Notes: generated from the letters alone by a model not told the origin. 64,000 nt of DNA from Cryptomeria japonica (GCF_030272615.1 NC_081414.1:781548119-781612118); one strand, 5' to 3'; positions 1-11,407 are shown, counted from the stretch's first letter. Program-made: numbers and translations.

Positions 1-321
1 CTTAACCGGAACTATCATCAAACATTTGGAGATGTTAATATTGTAATTCATTTCTTTTGGATTGTAGTCAGAATCTTGTTGTAAGTCAGTGAGACCTCCC
101 TAAAGGATGGAGCCTTCCAGGTCACTATCTTTTGAGTAATGAGCTCTAGGAAGTGTGCCTAAATGCATATGCATTACCCATTATAATATTTGCACATACT
201 ACTGCATAGTATCATCTTATTGTTGTAGTTTATTAGATCTATATTTACGATTAAGTTTGTAGTTATGGTGAAAATTTATTCACCCCCCGCTCTCAGTTTT
301 CCTTCGTTGTTGTTGCTAACA
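1..321 (+). mobile_element. Cop1 5' LTR, right part (Ty1/Copia)
   Basis: This is the right part of an LTR whose start lies outside the window. It ends in CTAACA at 316-321 and is followed at once by a primer-binding site. It aligns with 5463-5887 of the 3' LTR below, including the C-rich run shortly before the end. Relative to that copy it lacks 99 bp after position 220; the six bases TTATTG occur at both edges of the missing piece, as expected for a small slippage deletion. Confidence 0.85.
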
Positions 322-323
322 AT

Positions 324-335
324 TAGTATCAGAGA
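324..335 (+). other. Cop1 primer-binding site
   Basis: TAGTATCAGAGA lies two bases after the LTR end. It differs at two positions from TGGTATCAGAGC, the plant retrotransposon primer site complementary to initiator-methionine tRNA. It would prime minus-strand DNA synthesis of Cop1. Confidence 0.7.
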
Positions 336-377
336 TAGATCCTCCTAAAGAAGCTCAACCGCTTGGGGAGATCCGGG

Positions 378-3300
378 ATGGCAACTCAAGGTGTTATCTT
401 TAAGAAGGAGAGTTCAGATTTGATGGAAGTAACTATGCTATATGGAAGAACCAGATGGAAGTGCACTTGAGATGTCTTGGAGAAGATTACTAGAAGATTA
501 CAAAGATGCCTATTTTTCTCCCCCAAATTGACCAGTTATTGCTAATGAGATCAAGGAAGCTAAACATAACATTTGAGCGAAGGAAGCATTGTTGAGTGCC
601 CTGATTGATTCAGAGATGAGTAATGTAATGGGACTTCAAACCACACATGAGATCGAGGAGAAGCTTGAAACCCTGTATGAAGGAGATAAACAAGTGAAAG
701 TTACTAAGTTGTAGAGTTTAAAAGGGAAATATGGGATTCTAAAAATGGGAGAACATGAGAACATAAATACCTTTATGGATAATGTGAATGACCTTATCCT
801 AGGTATCTGATGTGCCGGTGGAACACTTGAAGAAGATGAAATTGTTTCTAAGATGATAAGATCATTTCCTCCTTCTAATAAACATAAGATAGCTACTATT
901 GATGAGATCTAAAGTGTGACTATAGTAATAAGAGATGTTCTAGTCGGAAAGATTACTGCATTTGAGTTGAGAAAATTTGGTGAATCACATGGACAGTTTG
1001 AGGCAGTATTTAGAGCATCTGTATTCAGAGAGTAGAAGTATGATCCTACAGAATGCAGAATATCTAGATATGAAATAGGACACTTTTCTTCTAGGTTCAA
1101 AGGGAGAATGGCTAAATATGATAGGCATGATAAATTTGATAGGCATGACATGAATGATAGATATGAGAAGTATGATAAGCCTTAGAAGTCTAACCGGAAG
1201 TATAAGCATAAGAGGAGCTGCTATTTTTCTACTAATGAAGGTGTTATAGATGAAGAATTAGAAGGAGATGAAGTTGTATTTATTGCTATCAAAGAAAATA
1301 GATCTGTACCTGTTGATTCCACAAGCTACAATATTGAGGAGAAAGCTTGAGCTTCTAAAGTTGAAAAAAGATGAATGGGTAATTGACTGTGGTTGTTCAC
1401 ACCATGTGACCAGTGATAAAAGAAAATTTGTTAGTATGGAAAGGTATGATGGTTGGAATAGTGAGATTTGGAGATGACAAAGCCTATATGATCCACAGTA
1501 GAGGTTATATTTCAATTAATTGTAAGCATAACATTGATGATGTCTTGTATGTTGAAGGTTTGAAGCATAATATTTTGAGTGTTGGAAAGATGGTTGAAAA
1601 ATATTATGATTTGCAATTCAAGAATCATAAACACAAGATTCGAAATGCCTCCAGCATAGAGATTGCATATATGGAACTAAGACTGAAGGTAATATTTTTC
1701 ATTTCAATGCTAGTGAGAAAATTTGTTTGATTGCTCAGATTGATGAAAATTGGTTATGGCATAGGAGAATGTGTCATTTTAATTTTGATTCAATGATTAT
1801 GATCAGTTCTACTCAAGTTGTTAGAGATCTTCCTAAGATTGTTAAGCCTGCTAATCTGATATGTAAGGAATATCACTTGGGTAAACAAACAAGAATTTCT
1901 TTCAAGAGAAAACAATATACATCTAATGGATTTCTAGATCTTGTGCATACTAACTTGTGGGGACCTAAAAAGTATTAAAAGTGTGCAGGGTTATAGATAT
2001 TTTATGTTGCTAATTGATGATTATTCTAGGATGATAAGAGTTATCTTTTTGAAAGAGAAATCCGAAGCATTAGACAAATTCAATATTCAAATAAAAATTT
2101 AAGACTAAGTGAGGATTGAAGGTGAAATGTCAGAGATTTGATAGGGGAGGAGAATTTTGTTTTGATGAGTTTGATTCATTCTATGAGAAACATGGGATTA
2201 GAAGGCAATTATCTGCTCCTATAACCCCTCAACTGAATGGAGTTGTTTAAAGGAAGAACAAGACTATTTTGGATGTTGCAAGGACTATGCTGATAGAAGG
2301 GAATGTTCCAAAGATCTATTGGAGAGAAGATATTAGCACAACTATTTACACATTCAACCGAGTTCATATTAAAGGTGATACTAGTAAGACTCCTTGTGAG
2401 CTATGGTTTGGTTATGTTCCTACTATGAAATATTTTAGAATATTTGGTAGCAAATGTTATATCAAGAGATATGACAACATAGGAAAGTTTGATGCAATAA
2501 GTGATGAAGGAATTTTCTTGGGATGTTCAACAAAGAGAAAAGCCTACTGGTGCTACAATAAGAGGCTGAGAAAGATCGTGGAAAGTGAAAATGTGAAGGT
2601 GGGTGATAACCTTGGAAAATAAATTAGAGCTTGTAGATATGATGATGGTCAACACGTTGTTTTAAATCCTATTCAGAGTAAAGAATTGAAGTAGAATGAT
2701 CCAGTAGAGATTGTTAATCCAGAAGTTGTTGTTGTCGGTGGAGAGGTGCAAAAACCTAAAAAATCAGAAAAAATCAGAACAATAAGAAGACTTAGATTAG
2801 ATTGTGGCTTGCAAAGATGAAAATTGGATGAGAGCTATGGAAGAAGAATTAGATTAGATTGTGGGAGCTTGTGCTTAGACCTAAAGATAAGAATATTATA
2901 GGTACTAAATGTGTATTTGGAAATAAATTGAATGAAGTCGGTGAAGTTGTCAAAAATAAAGAAAGATTGGTATGAAAAGGATATTCACAGAAAGAAGGAA
3001 TTGATTTGAGGAGACTTTTTCTCTAGTAGCTAGACTTGAAGATGTTAGACGGTTGCTTGCATATGTTGCTTATAAAGATTTCAAGGTGTATTAAATAGAT
3101 GTCAAGTCAACTTTTCTGAATGGTGATCTTGGGGATGAAGTCTACATTGAGAAACCTGGTGTATTTTCATTATCAGATGATGGAGACATGGCATGCAAAC
3201 TAAAGAAATATTTTTATGGATTGAAACAAGCCCCTAGAGCCTAGTATGCTAGATTGGATAAGTATTTTCTGAAATTAGGATTTAATAAAGGGATTGCTAA

Positions 3301-4290
3301 TAGTAATATGTATTTTAAGATTGAGAATGCTAACATCTTGATTGCTGAAGTTTTTGTTGATGATATTATCTTTGGAGAAGATAATGACTTGAGCATGAAG
3401 TTTGTCAGTGAAATGCAGAAAGAATTTGAGATATCTATGATAGGAAAGATGAAATTTTTCTTAGATTTGCATAATTTCTTAGAGTGAAAAAGGTATTTTT
3501 ATATCTCAAACTAAATATGTGAAGGAATTATTGAAGAAGTTTGGGTTAGATGACTCCAAAATGGTTGGAACTCCTATGGTGAATGGCTAGAAATTGTTTA
3601 AAAATGATGGATCTCCAAAAACTAATCAAAGTTTGTATAGATATATGGTTGTTGGACTCCTATATCTTACTTAGACTAGACCAGACATTATGCATGGTGT
3701 GTGCATGACTACTAGATCTGATCTAAAAGAGAGTCATGTCACTGTTGTAAAAAGAATATTCGGATACTTGAAGGGAATTGTAGATTATGGTTTGTGGTAT
3801 CCAAAGAATGATGATTTCATGTTATGTGCTTAAATTGATCCTTATTGGGCTATTAATGTTGATGACTAGAAGAGTACCTCTCGTGGTGCTTTCTTTTTAG
3901 GTAAGAAATTTGATTCATGGGCTTGTAAGAAACAAGATTTAGTATCCTTATCTACTGCTGAAGCTGAATACATTGTTGCTGCTAGTCACTACACTCACAT
4001 AGTTTGGATGAAGAAAATTTTGAAGGATGAAAGAGTTATCTATGATGAGCCAACTATCATATAATGTGATAATTACAATGCTATTAACATGTCAAAGAAT
4101 CTAGTGCAACATTCAAAGACTAAACATGTGTTAATCAAACATTATTACTTGAGAGAAAAAGTTAGTGAAGAGAAAATAAAGTTGGAATATGTATCTACAA
4201 AGGACCATATTACTTATGTTTTTGCTAAGCCTTTTCCTGTAGATGCATTTGTATATTTTTAGAGACAAGTTAGGGGTATCCACCCCTCCT
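378..4290 (+). pseudogene. Cop1 gag-pol remnant (Ty1/Copia polyprotein)
   Basis: A decayed Copia polyprotein in the order Gag, protease, integrase, RT, RNase H. Gag opens at the ATG at 378 but shifts frame within about 40 bases; a Gag core is readable around 590-900. The protease site reads DCG (1385-1393) where the family has DSG. The integrase zinc region with the GKQ motif spans about 1750-1900, and the second Cys pair has a Tyr. The integrase C-terminal region with YWRE and FGSKCY lies at 2300-2600. RT keeps FVDDIIFG with the Asp pair at 3359-3364. RNase H keeps STAEAEY near 3955. Many in-frame stops (for example at 698, 2250, 2970 and 3243) show it is dead. The motifs resemble SIRE/Tork-type Copia lineages; the exact lineage is uncertain. 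The frame ends about 300 bp before the 3' LTR. Confidence 0.9.
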
Positions 4291-4419
4291 GATGAGAACT
4301 AGATGCATTGAGTTGCATCAATACATGGACTTTATAGTTTTATTTCTTTCTCCAGATTGATGAGTTGGTGTTGCTCATTTGGCATAGTAGTCTATTGGAT
4401 TGGTTATCTATTTTTGTTT

Positions 4420-4593
4420 ATGTAAGGGGGAGAGTTTGGTTTTCTATCTTTGGCATTATTTTCAAAGGGGGAGAGAATCATGTGAAAAACTATTTTATCT
4501 TCTTGATCTTAGGGGGAGTGTGTTGGAGATGATTTTCTTTGCATTGATTGTCTTTCACATTTATATGTTGTCATCAATGCCAAGGGGGGAGAT
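4420..4593 (+). other. Cop1 iterated polypurine tracts
   Basis: The spacer between pol and the 3' LTR carries four G-rich purine runs: about 4424-4434, 4465-4476, 4510-4518 and 4581-4592. The last, CAAGGGGGGAGA, abuts the LTR start and is the expected plus-strand primer. The preceding bases CATCAATGC recur next to the equivalent tract in other elements of this window. Confidence 0.75.
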
Positions 4594-5887
4594 TGTTGGA
4601 TATTGTTGCTGCTAGGATATGTTGTTGTCATTGATGTCAACATATTCCTGTGATTTATTTCTCCGATGCTTGCAGATTGGTTTATTGGGATCATTGTTTG
4701 TTTTCTGGAGTATTTCTAGTGTTAGTACATCTCTCTGTATTGGTTTGCATTTTACTTTTTTGATTAGTGCTTTCCAGAGTTTAGAATTTCCTCCGGTATA
4801 TTCTAGGGTGATCAAATCTTGAGTTGATTCTTTGGGATATTGTTTGGAATGGTCTTGTGTATCCTCATTTCAAATGGTTCATGATTTGGTTTTCCATAAG
4901 TTATCTTTTTTCGTGACAGTTGTTGATGTTTGAATGTTCTTGAGTTTTAGATATTGACAGATGAAGATTTGACATGTGTTGTTGGTGCAGCTATCTTTGA
5001 TGATTGTAACATGCTTTCTAGTGTTTCCTTATTATTTCCTATTTTTTTTATGATCTTCATTGATCTTTGTGCAAGTTCTTGGTGATTTTGCTAAACCAAT
5101 GATGTTCTTCATATTATATGATTTTCTGGTGGTGTAGCGTGTTGTGGTTGATTATGGCATGATTTTCGGTGGTGTTGCATGCTTGGAGATTTGATTTAGG
5201 TCCATGTTATATCATGTATATCATTATATTGTTCTAGCGGTTGATCTTTGTATTGTGTAATGTAATTTTGTAATTGTGAGTTGAGGGTTTAGCTAGCCTT
5301 GTTGTCAAGGTTGATGAATTGTATAAATAGGTGATATTGTCATGTAATTTAGGTGTCAAGGTTGTGTCTTTCTTATCAGAGAGTGGTATATTGCAAACAA
5401 GAGTTTATCTTTTGGTGTGGTGAATTGAGAAAATATTGGTGTTGCAGAGAAGATAATTGTGCTTAACCAAAACTATCATCAGGCATTTGGAGATGTTATT
5501 ATTGTAGTTCATTTCTTCTGGATTGTAGTCTAAATCTTGTTGTAAGTGAGTGAGACTTCCTTGAGGGTTGTAGCCTTCTAGGTCACTATCTTTTGAGCAG
5601 TGATTTATAGCCAATGTGTTTGAATGTATGTGCATTGCCCATTATAATATTTACACATGCTACTGCAAAGTATCATCTTATTGTGGGTAGGTTCCCATCA
5701 TGATTTTTCCCTTAACCAGATTTTCCACATCAAAATCTTGGTGTTGTGTGTTGTCTTATCAATTTGCATATCTCTATTATTGATGCAGTTCATTAGATCT
5801 TTATTTGTGATTAAGTTTGTAGATTTGGTGAAAACTAATTCAAACCCCCCCCCCCCTCTCAATTTTCCTTCATTGTTGTTTCCAATA
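4594..5887 (+). mobile_element. Cop1 3' LTR
   Basis: A 1,294-bp LTR starting TGTTGGATATTG directly after the polypurine tract and ending TCCAATA at 5881-5887. It has a TATA-like box at 5322-5330, with the U5-like part after it. Close to its end it carries a long C-run and TCTC motif shared by the other LTRs here. The Cop1 5' end is outside the window, so the target-site duplication cannot be tested. Confidence 0.88.
5322..5330 (+). promoter_or_regulatory. TATA-like box in Cop1 3' LTR
   Basis: TATAAATAG lies about 730 bp into the LTR and 130 bp before the segment shared with the 5' LTR copy. This is the normal position of an LTR promoter. It is recognised by motif only. Confidence 0.5.
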
Positions 5888-6766
5888 GTATGTGTATGTG
5901 TATATTATCAAATATAGTAACACATAAGATAACTAAGAGGGGGGGTGAATTAACCGTATAAAAATTTAAGAGCTATTTCCCAACTTAGATCTCAGAAAGA
6001 TATAAACATGAAACATCAGAACATACCATGCACAATGAGACACCAAATTTTACATGGATAACCATGTTAGGGGAGAAGCCATAGAGAATGTATTCTCAAG
6101 ATATGAACACCTATTAGGGTGATAGCAATTAAGGTGATTTTTTACAAAGAAAGGCTCCCTACCAAAGGGCTCATTGCCCAAGAAAAAGAAAGAAGAAGAA
6201 TAAAAGAGAAAGAATCACAACTGATGCACTTTTGCAATTGCAAAATTTGTAGATATCTTTGGTTCACTACTTCTAGTAGCTAACACATGAAAGCTCACAC
6301 TAATCAATATTATTCATCAACTCAACATTAACCATCAAACAATTAGGAAGATAGATACTTTTTTATACACCTTCATTGCATTTCACTTTATTTCACCCAT
6401 TCATCTCATCCATATCATCCGAGCTTCACTATATATACCATCCTTACACTATGTGAAGTAGTCACCAATGAGGAGGGACCTTAAGGAGATCAATTTGGAC
6501 CGGTCATCTTGAAGCAGTCACGAATGAGGAGGGACCTCAAGAAGATCAATCCAGACCAGTCACCAAGAGTAACACAACGGAAACACCCAAATATGATGTA
6601 GGCAATGCAGAATAAATAGTTTTATTATATGAATTATTATTACATTCAACCGGTTGTTACAAGATAGGCTTGTCGTTGCACCATAAGATTGACCTATCAA
6701 TGCTCGATACAACCACTAGACATGCTGGCCCACTACCAACACTAGTATCAACTAGTTACATCATAC
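5888..6766. mobile_element. Decayed reversed LTR-like debris
   Basis: No coding sequence is supported. Near 5931-5950 the sequence reads GAGGGGGGGTGAATTA, the reverse of the C-rich LTR end found throughout this window. It is followed by about 500 bp resembling the minus-orientation LTRs (the 'catggataaccatg ... ggggagaagcc' type region). From about 6676 to 6745 it matches 46278-46386, an intercalated segment in Cop2. Boundaries and target duplications are not visible, so this is probably a fragment of an older minus-strand insertion. Confidence 0.5.
6455..6566. repeat. Two-copy 56-bp tandem repeat
   Basis: 6455-6510 and 6511-6566 are near copies, both containing AATGAGGAGGGACCT and a GACC(G/A)GTCA end. 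This is a local duplication inside the LTR-like debris, with no coding frame. Confidence 0.75.
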
Positions 6767-7698
6767 TATTGGCAATTGACACTCAATTGATTGGTTTCAA
6801 TATGTTTTCATTGATGGCAACATGTCGTAGCTTTAAAATTTGGTTTGTTTGATTATTAACTGACACTTCACCGACATCGATACTGGTACTGATAGGTATC
6901 TTGACCAGTTGGAAGGAATTCTTTGGGTACCAGCATTGCAGGCCGACATGGTTCACATTCAGGTTATCGGTATTGGAGGCCAATATCATTTTGGGAGATT
7001 CGGAATAGGAAATTGATTTTCATATTCATGTATTTATGTAGTTGAGCCGACATGTATATTTATATTGTAATTATCTTTGTAAGCCGACATAAGGAATGAT
7101 GGATTGTAAAGGGGTATATAGGGAAGTTGATTAGATCATTTTATAATATGACAATGATATGAACATATAATATTATTGAATGTAATGGAGATGTGAAATA
7201 TATGAGAGAGATCATGTATGTGAGGATATTTATGTAAGAGGGGATTCCAACAAGGGTTTAGGGTTTCAGATTAGAACAGATAGAGCTTAACCGAAACTAT
7301 TTTTCAAGCATAGAAGATGTTATCATTGTAGTTCAATCATTTCTCTGGATTGTAGTCTAGATGTGTATGTAGTCAATGAGTATCTTTTTGTGATTCAGCA
7401 GTGTGCTCTAGGATGTAAGCCTTCCTGCAAGTGCAGGCCCCTATATTTTGTAATATCTTTTAATATGGCCAATGGATTTATATTGTGGGTCACAAATCCC
7501 ACCATGTTTTTTCCTATTTGAGTTTTTCCACATATAATTCTTTGTGTTATGGTATTCATTTGTGTGATTGGATTGTTGGTTTCTTTACTTCTTTCAATAT
7601 TATATGTGTCGCTATATCGATTGGTGAATGCATGTTTCAATAAGGTTAAAATTGATCATTCTGGTAGAACACTAATTCACCCCCCCTCTCAGCCAACA
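6767..7698 (+). mobile_element. NX1 5' LTR
   Basis: A 932-bp LTR starting TATTGGCAATTGAC (first bases mutated from TGTTGG) and ending AGCCAACA. It closely matches the LTR at 22555-23477. It holds a TATA-like box at 7115-7122 (TATATAGG) and the shared C-run just before its end. The five bases before it are CATAC; the matching right flank is not identifiable because of the tandem arrangement downstream. Confidence 0.9.
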
Positions 7699-7700
7699 AT

Positions 7701-7712
7701 TGGTATTAGAGC
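7701..7712 (+). other. NX1 primer-binding site
   Basis: TGGTATTAGAGC starts two bases after the LTR end. It is one base off the initiator-methionine tRNA site used by plant Copia elements, although NX1 has no pol of its own. Confidence 0.75.
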
Positions 7713-7766
7713 CTTGTTCCTTAGAGGAAGTTTAACAACTTGAGGGAGATCCTGAATCCAGAATCC

Positions 7767-8452
7767 ATGGATATGAGTTTGGAGAAGAAACTTGATGTAG
7801 CACTTGAAGATTATGATGCTGAAAGAATGAAGAACTTGAAGTTACAAGATGAGTTGAATTTTTCTCAGGAATTCATTATTTTCCTACAGGAGAGGCTATC
7901 ATTTGTTCAGGCTAGGAGAAAGGAACTTTTGTAGAGTAAGGATAATGAAGAGAAAGATGCCCTTAATGAGAGATGTCAGAAGTTTAATCACAAGAACACA
8001 GTCATGAGGAATGAAATGCAAGCCTTAACTATGAGTATGTTTAGGGAGATTGAGGACCGAAAGAAGAAAGAAGAAAATCTTTCTATATCTCTGAAAGATA
8101 AATTTGAGCAATGTGGTAGGTTGGTTCATGAGAATGAGATGTTGAGAATAGACTTAGTACAATCCCTAGGTAATGGGAAAGAAATTGAAAGCCAAATAAT
8201 AATTCTGAGAGATGATCTGACTCCTACAAGTGAGTATAAAGAAAAATTCAAGGTTAGTTTAGCACAGCTTGATGAGTTATTGAAAAGTCAAAGAAAAAAT
8301 GGAGATTCTAGTGGACTTGGATTGAACAAGGTCAGAGTTCTGGTACTGCAAAAGAAGATCAAAACTAGAAGGCACAGGTAAGGAAGTTTAATGCTTATAA
8401 ATTTAATGGTAGATGCTTTGTTTGTAATAAATTTGGTCACATGGGATTGCTG
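7767..8452 (+). pseudogene. NX1 coiled-coil Gag-like ORF, first part
   Basis: The ATG at 7767 (MDMSLEKKLDVALEDYDAER) opens a highly charged, heptad-rich helical protein of about 200 codons that reads on to the first zinc knuckle, CFVCNKFGH, at about 8410-8440. A TAG at 7932-7934 interrupts it and the frame resumes to 8381, after which a frameshift leads to the knuckle. The sister elements NX3 (41696-40771) and NX2 (59410-58746 plus 52778-52300) have the same order. I infer a Gag role from the position after the primer site and from the zinc knuckles; there is no classical Copia Gag motif. The frame is cut by the Gyp1 insertion and continues at 18369. Confidence 0.75.
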
Positions 8453-9193
8453 ACTGCGCTAGCTAAGAGATGGCACTCAGAGACTTGTAGTTTTCATTTG
8501 CCAATGGGTGAGATGATAGTCATCTTAGAGGATGTGTATAGGATACGAAGGATACTGATCATTGGGGAGTTAGTTCCTTACAATTGAGAGAGAGACAAGG
8601 ATGCACTGAGATGAGTGTTTTAGGATCCAGGACTGGAGATGAGGGAAGGACATGTAGCTTGGGACACTATGATAGCTACATAACTTGCTCTACCAGTGGT
8701 TCTGGTAGGAGTGATCAGTGGGTTCCTCTATCCAGATAGGGTGACACGAGGATTGGATGTGAGATGGGGGAGGACTCTAGAGAGGGATACAACTAGGTTT
8801 AGGAGATAGCTAAGGGATACTAATTAGGAGAGGGATCAGGCTATTCAACACTATACAGACGCTGAGACAACACTGAGGGCAGGAAGGCAGGCAACAGAGG
8901 ACACAGGAATTGGATACACCTATGTTCTGCGGGTCAGGGAGGAGATAGGCTACTGGAGAGACTTATACTATGGAGCAGTGCCACTAGAGCATTGGGCTAG
9001 GAGCTTCCATAGACCATTGCGGATAGCGATGACCACTAGAGGGAGGGATAGGAGACAAGCATCCAGTGGTGGGGTCATGGGTCCTCCACTACCACCAGAT
9101 AGAGGGGGCATGAGAGATGATCCTAGGGTGAGTCCTTCCAGGGCTCAAACTCCATCAAGGCTAGCCGGCTCCGAGGGAGGGAGTTCATCATAG
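8453..9193 (+). pseudogene. Plant mobile domain (PMD) ORF, antisense within Gyp1
   Basis: Reading plus, opposite to Gyp1, the translation has RWHSETCSFHLPMGEM followed by ILEDV, the conserved N-terminal core of the plant mobile domain (the 'aminotransferase-like, plant mobile domain' family found in transposons and in the MAIN/MAIL proteins). Several stops break the middle (near 8586, 8617 and 8627, and around 8810-8830). The last part, 8978-9193, is open for 71 codons and ends in a Gly/Pro/Arg-rich tail (PPLPPDRGG) before TAG. The start of the domain is lost at the Gyp1 deletion edge. Some plant Gypsy elements are known to carry antisense ORFs after integrase, and the placement fits that. 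An independent transposon fragment is the alternative. Confidence 0.7.
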
Positions 9194-10888
9194 CCTTAAA
9201 GGGCTCCCTAAGTATCAGTTTTGTACCATTTTGTATGATGACACCTTCAGATGATTGTAGCCATATGATTTTGATGTCATTGTATCATGAAACTTATGAT
9301 TTTATATATATATATATATATATATATGAGATTCATCCTTGCAGAAGCTATATGCATGTGTACCTATGTGATGAGATATTTCATGATGTATGTTTCTATG
9401 TGACGGTTATGATATGGATGCAAATATGTACATAATATTTTTTATTTTTTATGTTTTTATATGTTATGCCAATGCAAATGTGAATGTATGAAATGCATAT
9501 GAATATGATAATGCAAATAACTATTTACATGATGAGAATGTAAAATGTACTAACATGTGTTGTGTGCAGGATGTGATGCAATTGTGATATCTATATTTAT
9601 GTATGAAATGCAGTAATGCAGGTGCAAACTACATGAAATGCAAATGTTTTTGGTGTGTCATTATACTTAGTCATGTGATAAAAGGCTACACAGAATCAAG
9701 AAGAACTATGGAGGTCAATCAAGAAAGGGGGATCAAAGATAGAGGACATGAAAGTGAAAGAGCTTCTTGTGCATTATCATCATTGAGCTTTATTATGGAA
9801 AATAGGTTATGACAATCTATATATATGTTTGACCTAGAAAGTCATTGTACCCATTTGCATGGAGATAAGACAGTCGCAAACAAGGAATGCCCTAGTTCAC
9901 ACTAGACTCACAGTGCCCTCATATTCTTGGACAAGTCATAGCATTACTAAGAGACAATCCACAGAGAGCAAAGAAAAATAGGTGACAATACCCCATCCTC
10001 ACCTTTCTAGTCAAAGACATCCTAGAGATAAAATATCTAGTCAGAGACATCCTGGAAAAGCTAAAATACATGTCACCAGAAAGACAAAATCAAAAGAAAA
10101 CCAAGACTCAACGCCAACATCCACTGTAGTCCTCAAGTTTAGTGTCTCTTGTCACTTGTATATGTCTTATTTGATTGTGATCACAGTGTTTACTTTCACA
10201 AAAGGATAGATAGCACTAAACCATAATGTTGTTTGAGTCTGTTGAAAGATTTGATTTGTTGAAGCCCATTGTTGTCGTCTCTCTTCTGAAACTAACTGAA
10301 TCCATGCAATTGATACTTAATTGCAGAGATGATGAAACTTTATTGCAGATATGTGATGCTAGTGCTACTTTATTCTGGATTTTGTGCAGAGATACTGGAG
10401 AAAAGTGGAAGAAACTATACTCCTTAAAACATGTGATGCTCTAAGTTCCACACCCATCACTAGACGTAGGATTTTCCTTAGCCACAGATAGGAGTTGATT
10501 TATTATGAATGGCTAACCAATCTTGGGTAGATCAATAACAAGCCATGATGGGAATGGGTAAGTTTATTATGAATGGATAGGTTGTGAGTGTGTGCAAAGT
10601 GAAAGAATGAGATGGAATCCTAAAGGAGGGAGGAGAAATGTCCCTACACATGGCGTCGGTGACCCGATTTTCACCATGGTACTTGCCCAGGGCGCCACCA
10701 AAGTGGTTTTCACTATTGGACAAAATGTTTTTCTTTACTTTTTTCTAATTTTTTCAATTTTTTTGTGTCACAAGGCACCTATTTGTCAGGTTTTCACCAA
10801 GTAATGATTTTTTATGTTTATGATTTCTTTGTATTTTTGATTTTTTTAATTTTTTTTTTGTATTTTTGAATTAGGATATTCTGAAGAG
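9194..10888. other. Gyp1 spacer between antisense ORF and integrase tail
   Basis: No gene is supported in these 1.7 kb. A (TA)n microsatellite lies at 9303-9327. A small open stretch on plus at 10226-10444 has no recognisable motif. At 10645-10705 there is a GC-richer patch holding TGGCGTCGGTGACCC and GGGCGCCACC, which looks like Gypsy primer-site/leader sequence, but I cannot tie it to an LTR edge. 10740-10860 is T-rich. Confidence 0.5.
9303..9327. repeat. (TA)n microsatellite
   Basis: An uninterrupted TA dinucleotide run of about 25 bp. Confidence 0.95.
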
Positions 10889-11407
10889 CTATATGTAAAA
10901 CCTGTGAAGGGGCATGTTGTTGATAGGATCCTCCAAAGGTTCACCATCTGGAGTTGAAAGTTGATATGAACCAAATCCATAGGCTACTGTAATGATGTAA
11001 GGATCAAGCCAATTTGGTTCGAATTTTCCCTTCTTCTCTCTGTCTTGCTGATTTTTAGGATTTTCTTTGAGAACTAAGTCACCTACCTCAAATGTGTGAG
11101 GCTTTACCTTATGATTGTAGTTGGATTGTTCCTTGACTGAATGATGTGTAGCATGACTAACTATCTTCCTTGATGAATCAATTGAGATAGAATTACTAAT
11201 GCGTGGACTACACAAGCCCATATGTGTGTCACCTAAAGAAGTTTGGGCATCACTAACAACAAAGTCCCTTGAGGAAACTCCATTAAAGGTCCATGATGTA
11301 TCGCCAGAAGGGAAAGGATGTGTAGAACAAGTGGATGAGGAATGAAGGCTTATGATTGTGAAAAGAAGTGAAAGTAGGATAGCATGATGGAGACTTAGGA
11401 TCAACAA
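10889..11407 (-). pseudogene. Gyp1 integrase C-terminal fragment
   Basis: The last 75 or so codons of this frame contain KPHTFEVGDLVLKENPKN, a Lys-rich segment and YQLSTPDGEPL, ending in a TAG at 10889-10891. This is the C-terminal part of Ty3/Gypsy integrase (the GDLVL beta-barrel tail). The upstream part of the open frame (about 11140-11407) is not integrase-like. RT, RNase H and the integrase core, normally some 2.5 kb, are absent between here and the protease linker at 11460, so Gyp1 could not encode its own replication enzymes. Confidence 0.8.

Noticed and set aside
324-335. tRNA genes at the primer-binding sites
   Set aside because: The sites are only 12 bases complementary to a tRNA 3' end; no cloverleaf-forming sequence surrounds them. 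No tRNA or rRNA gene was recognised, though no covariance search could be run.
10226-10444. A 72-codon plus-strand frame with protein-like composition
   Set aside because: Short, with no motif, inside the Gyp1 spacer; it could be chance or a decayed antisense exon.
10645-10705. Possible primer site of another Gypsy element (TGGCGTCGGTGACCC and, reversed, TGGCGCCCTGGGC)
   Set aside because: No LTR edge, polypurine tract or gag could be placed next to it in either orientation.
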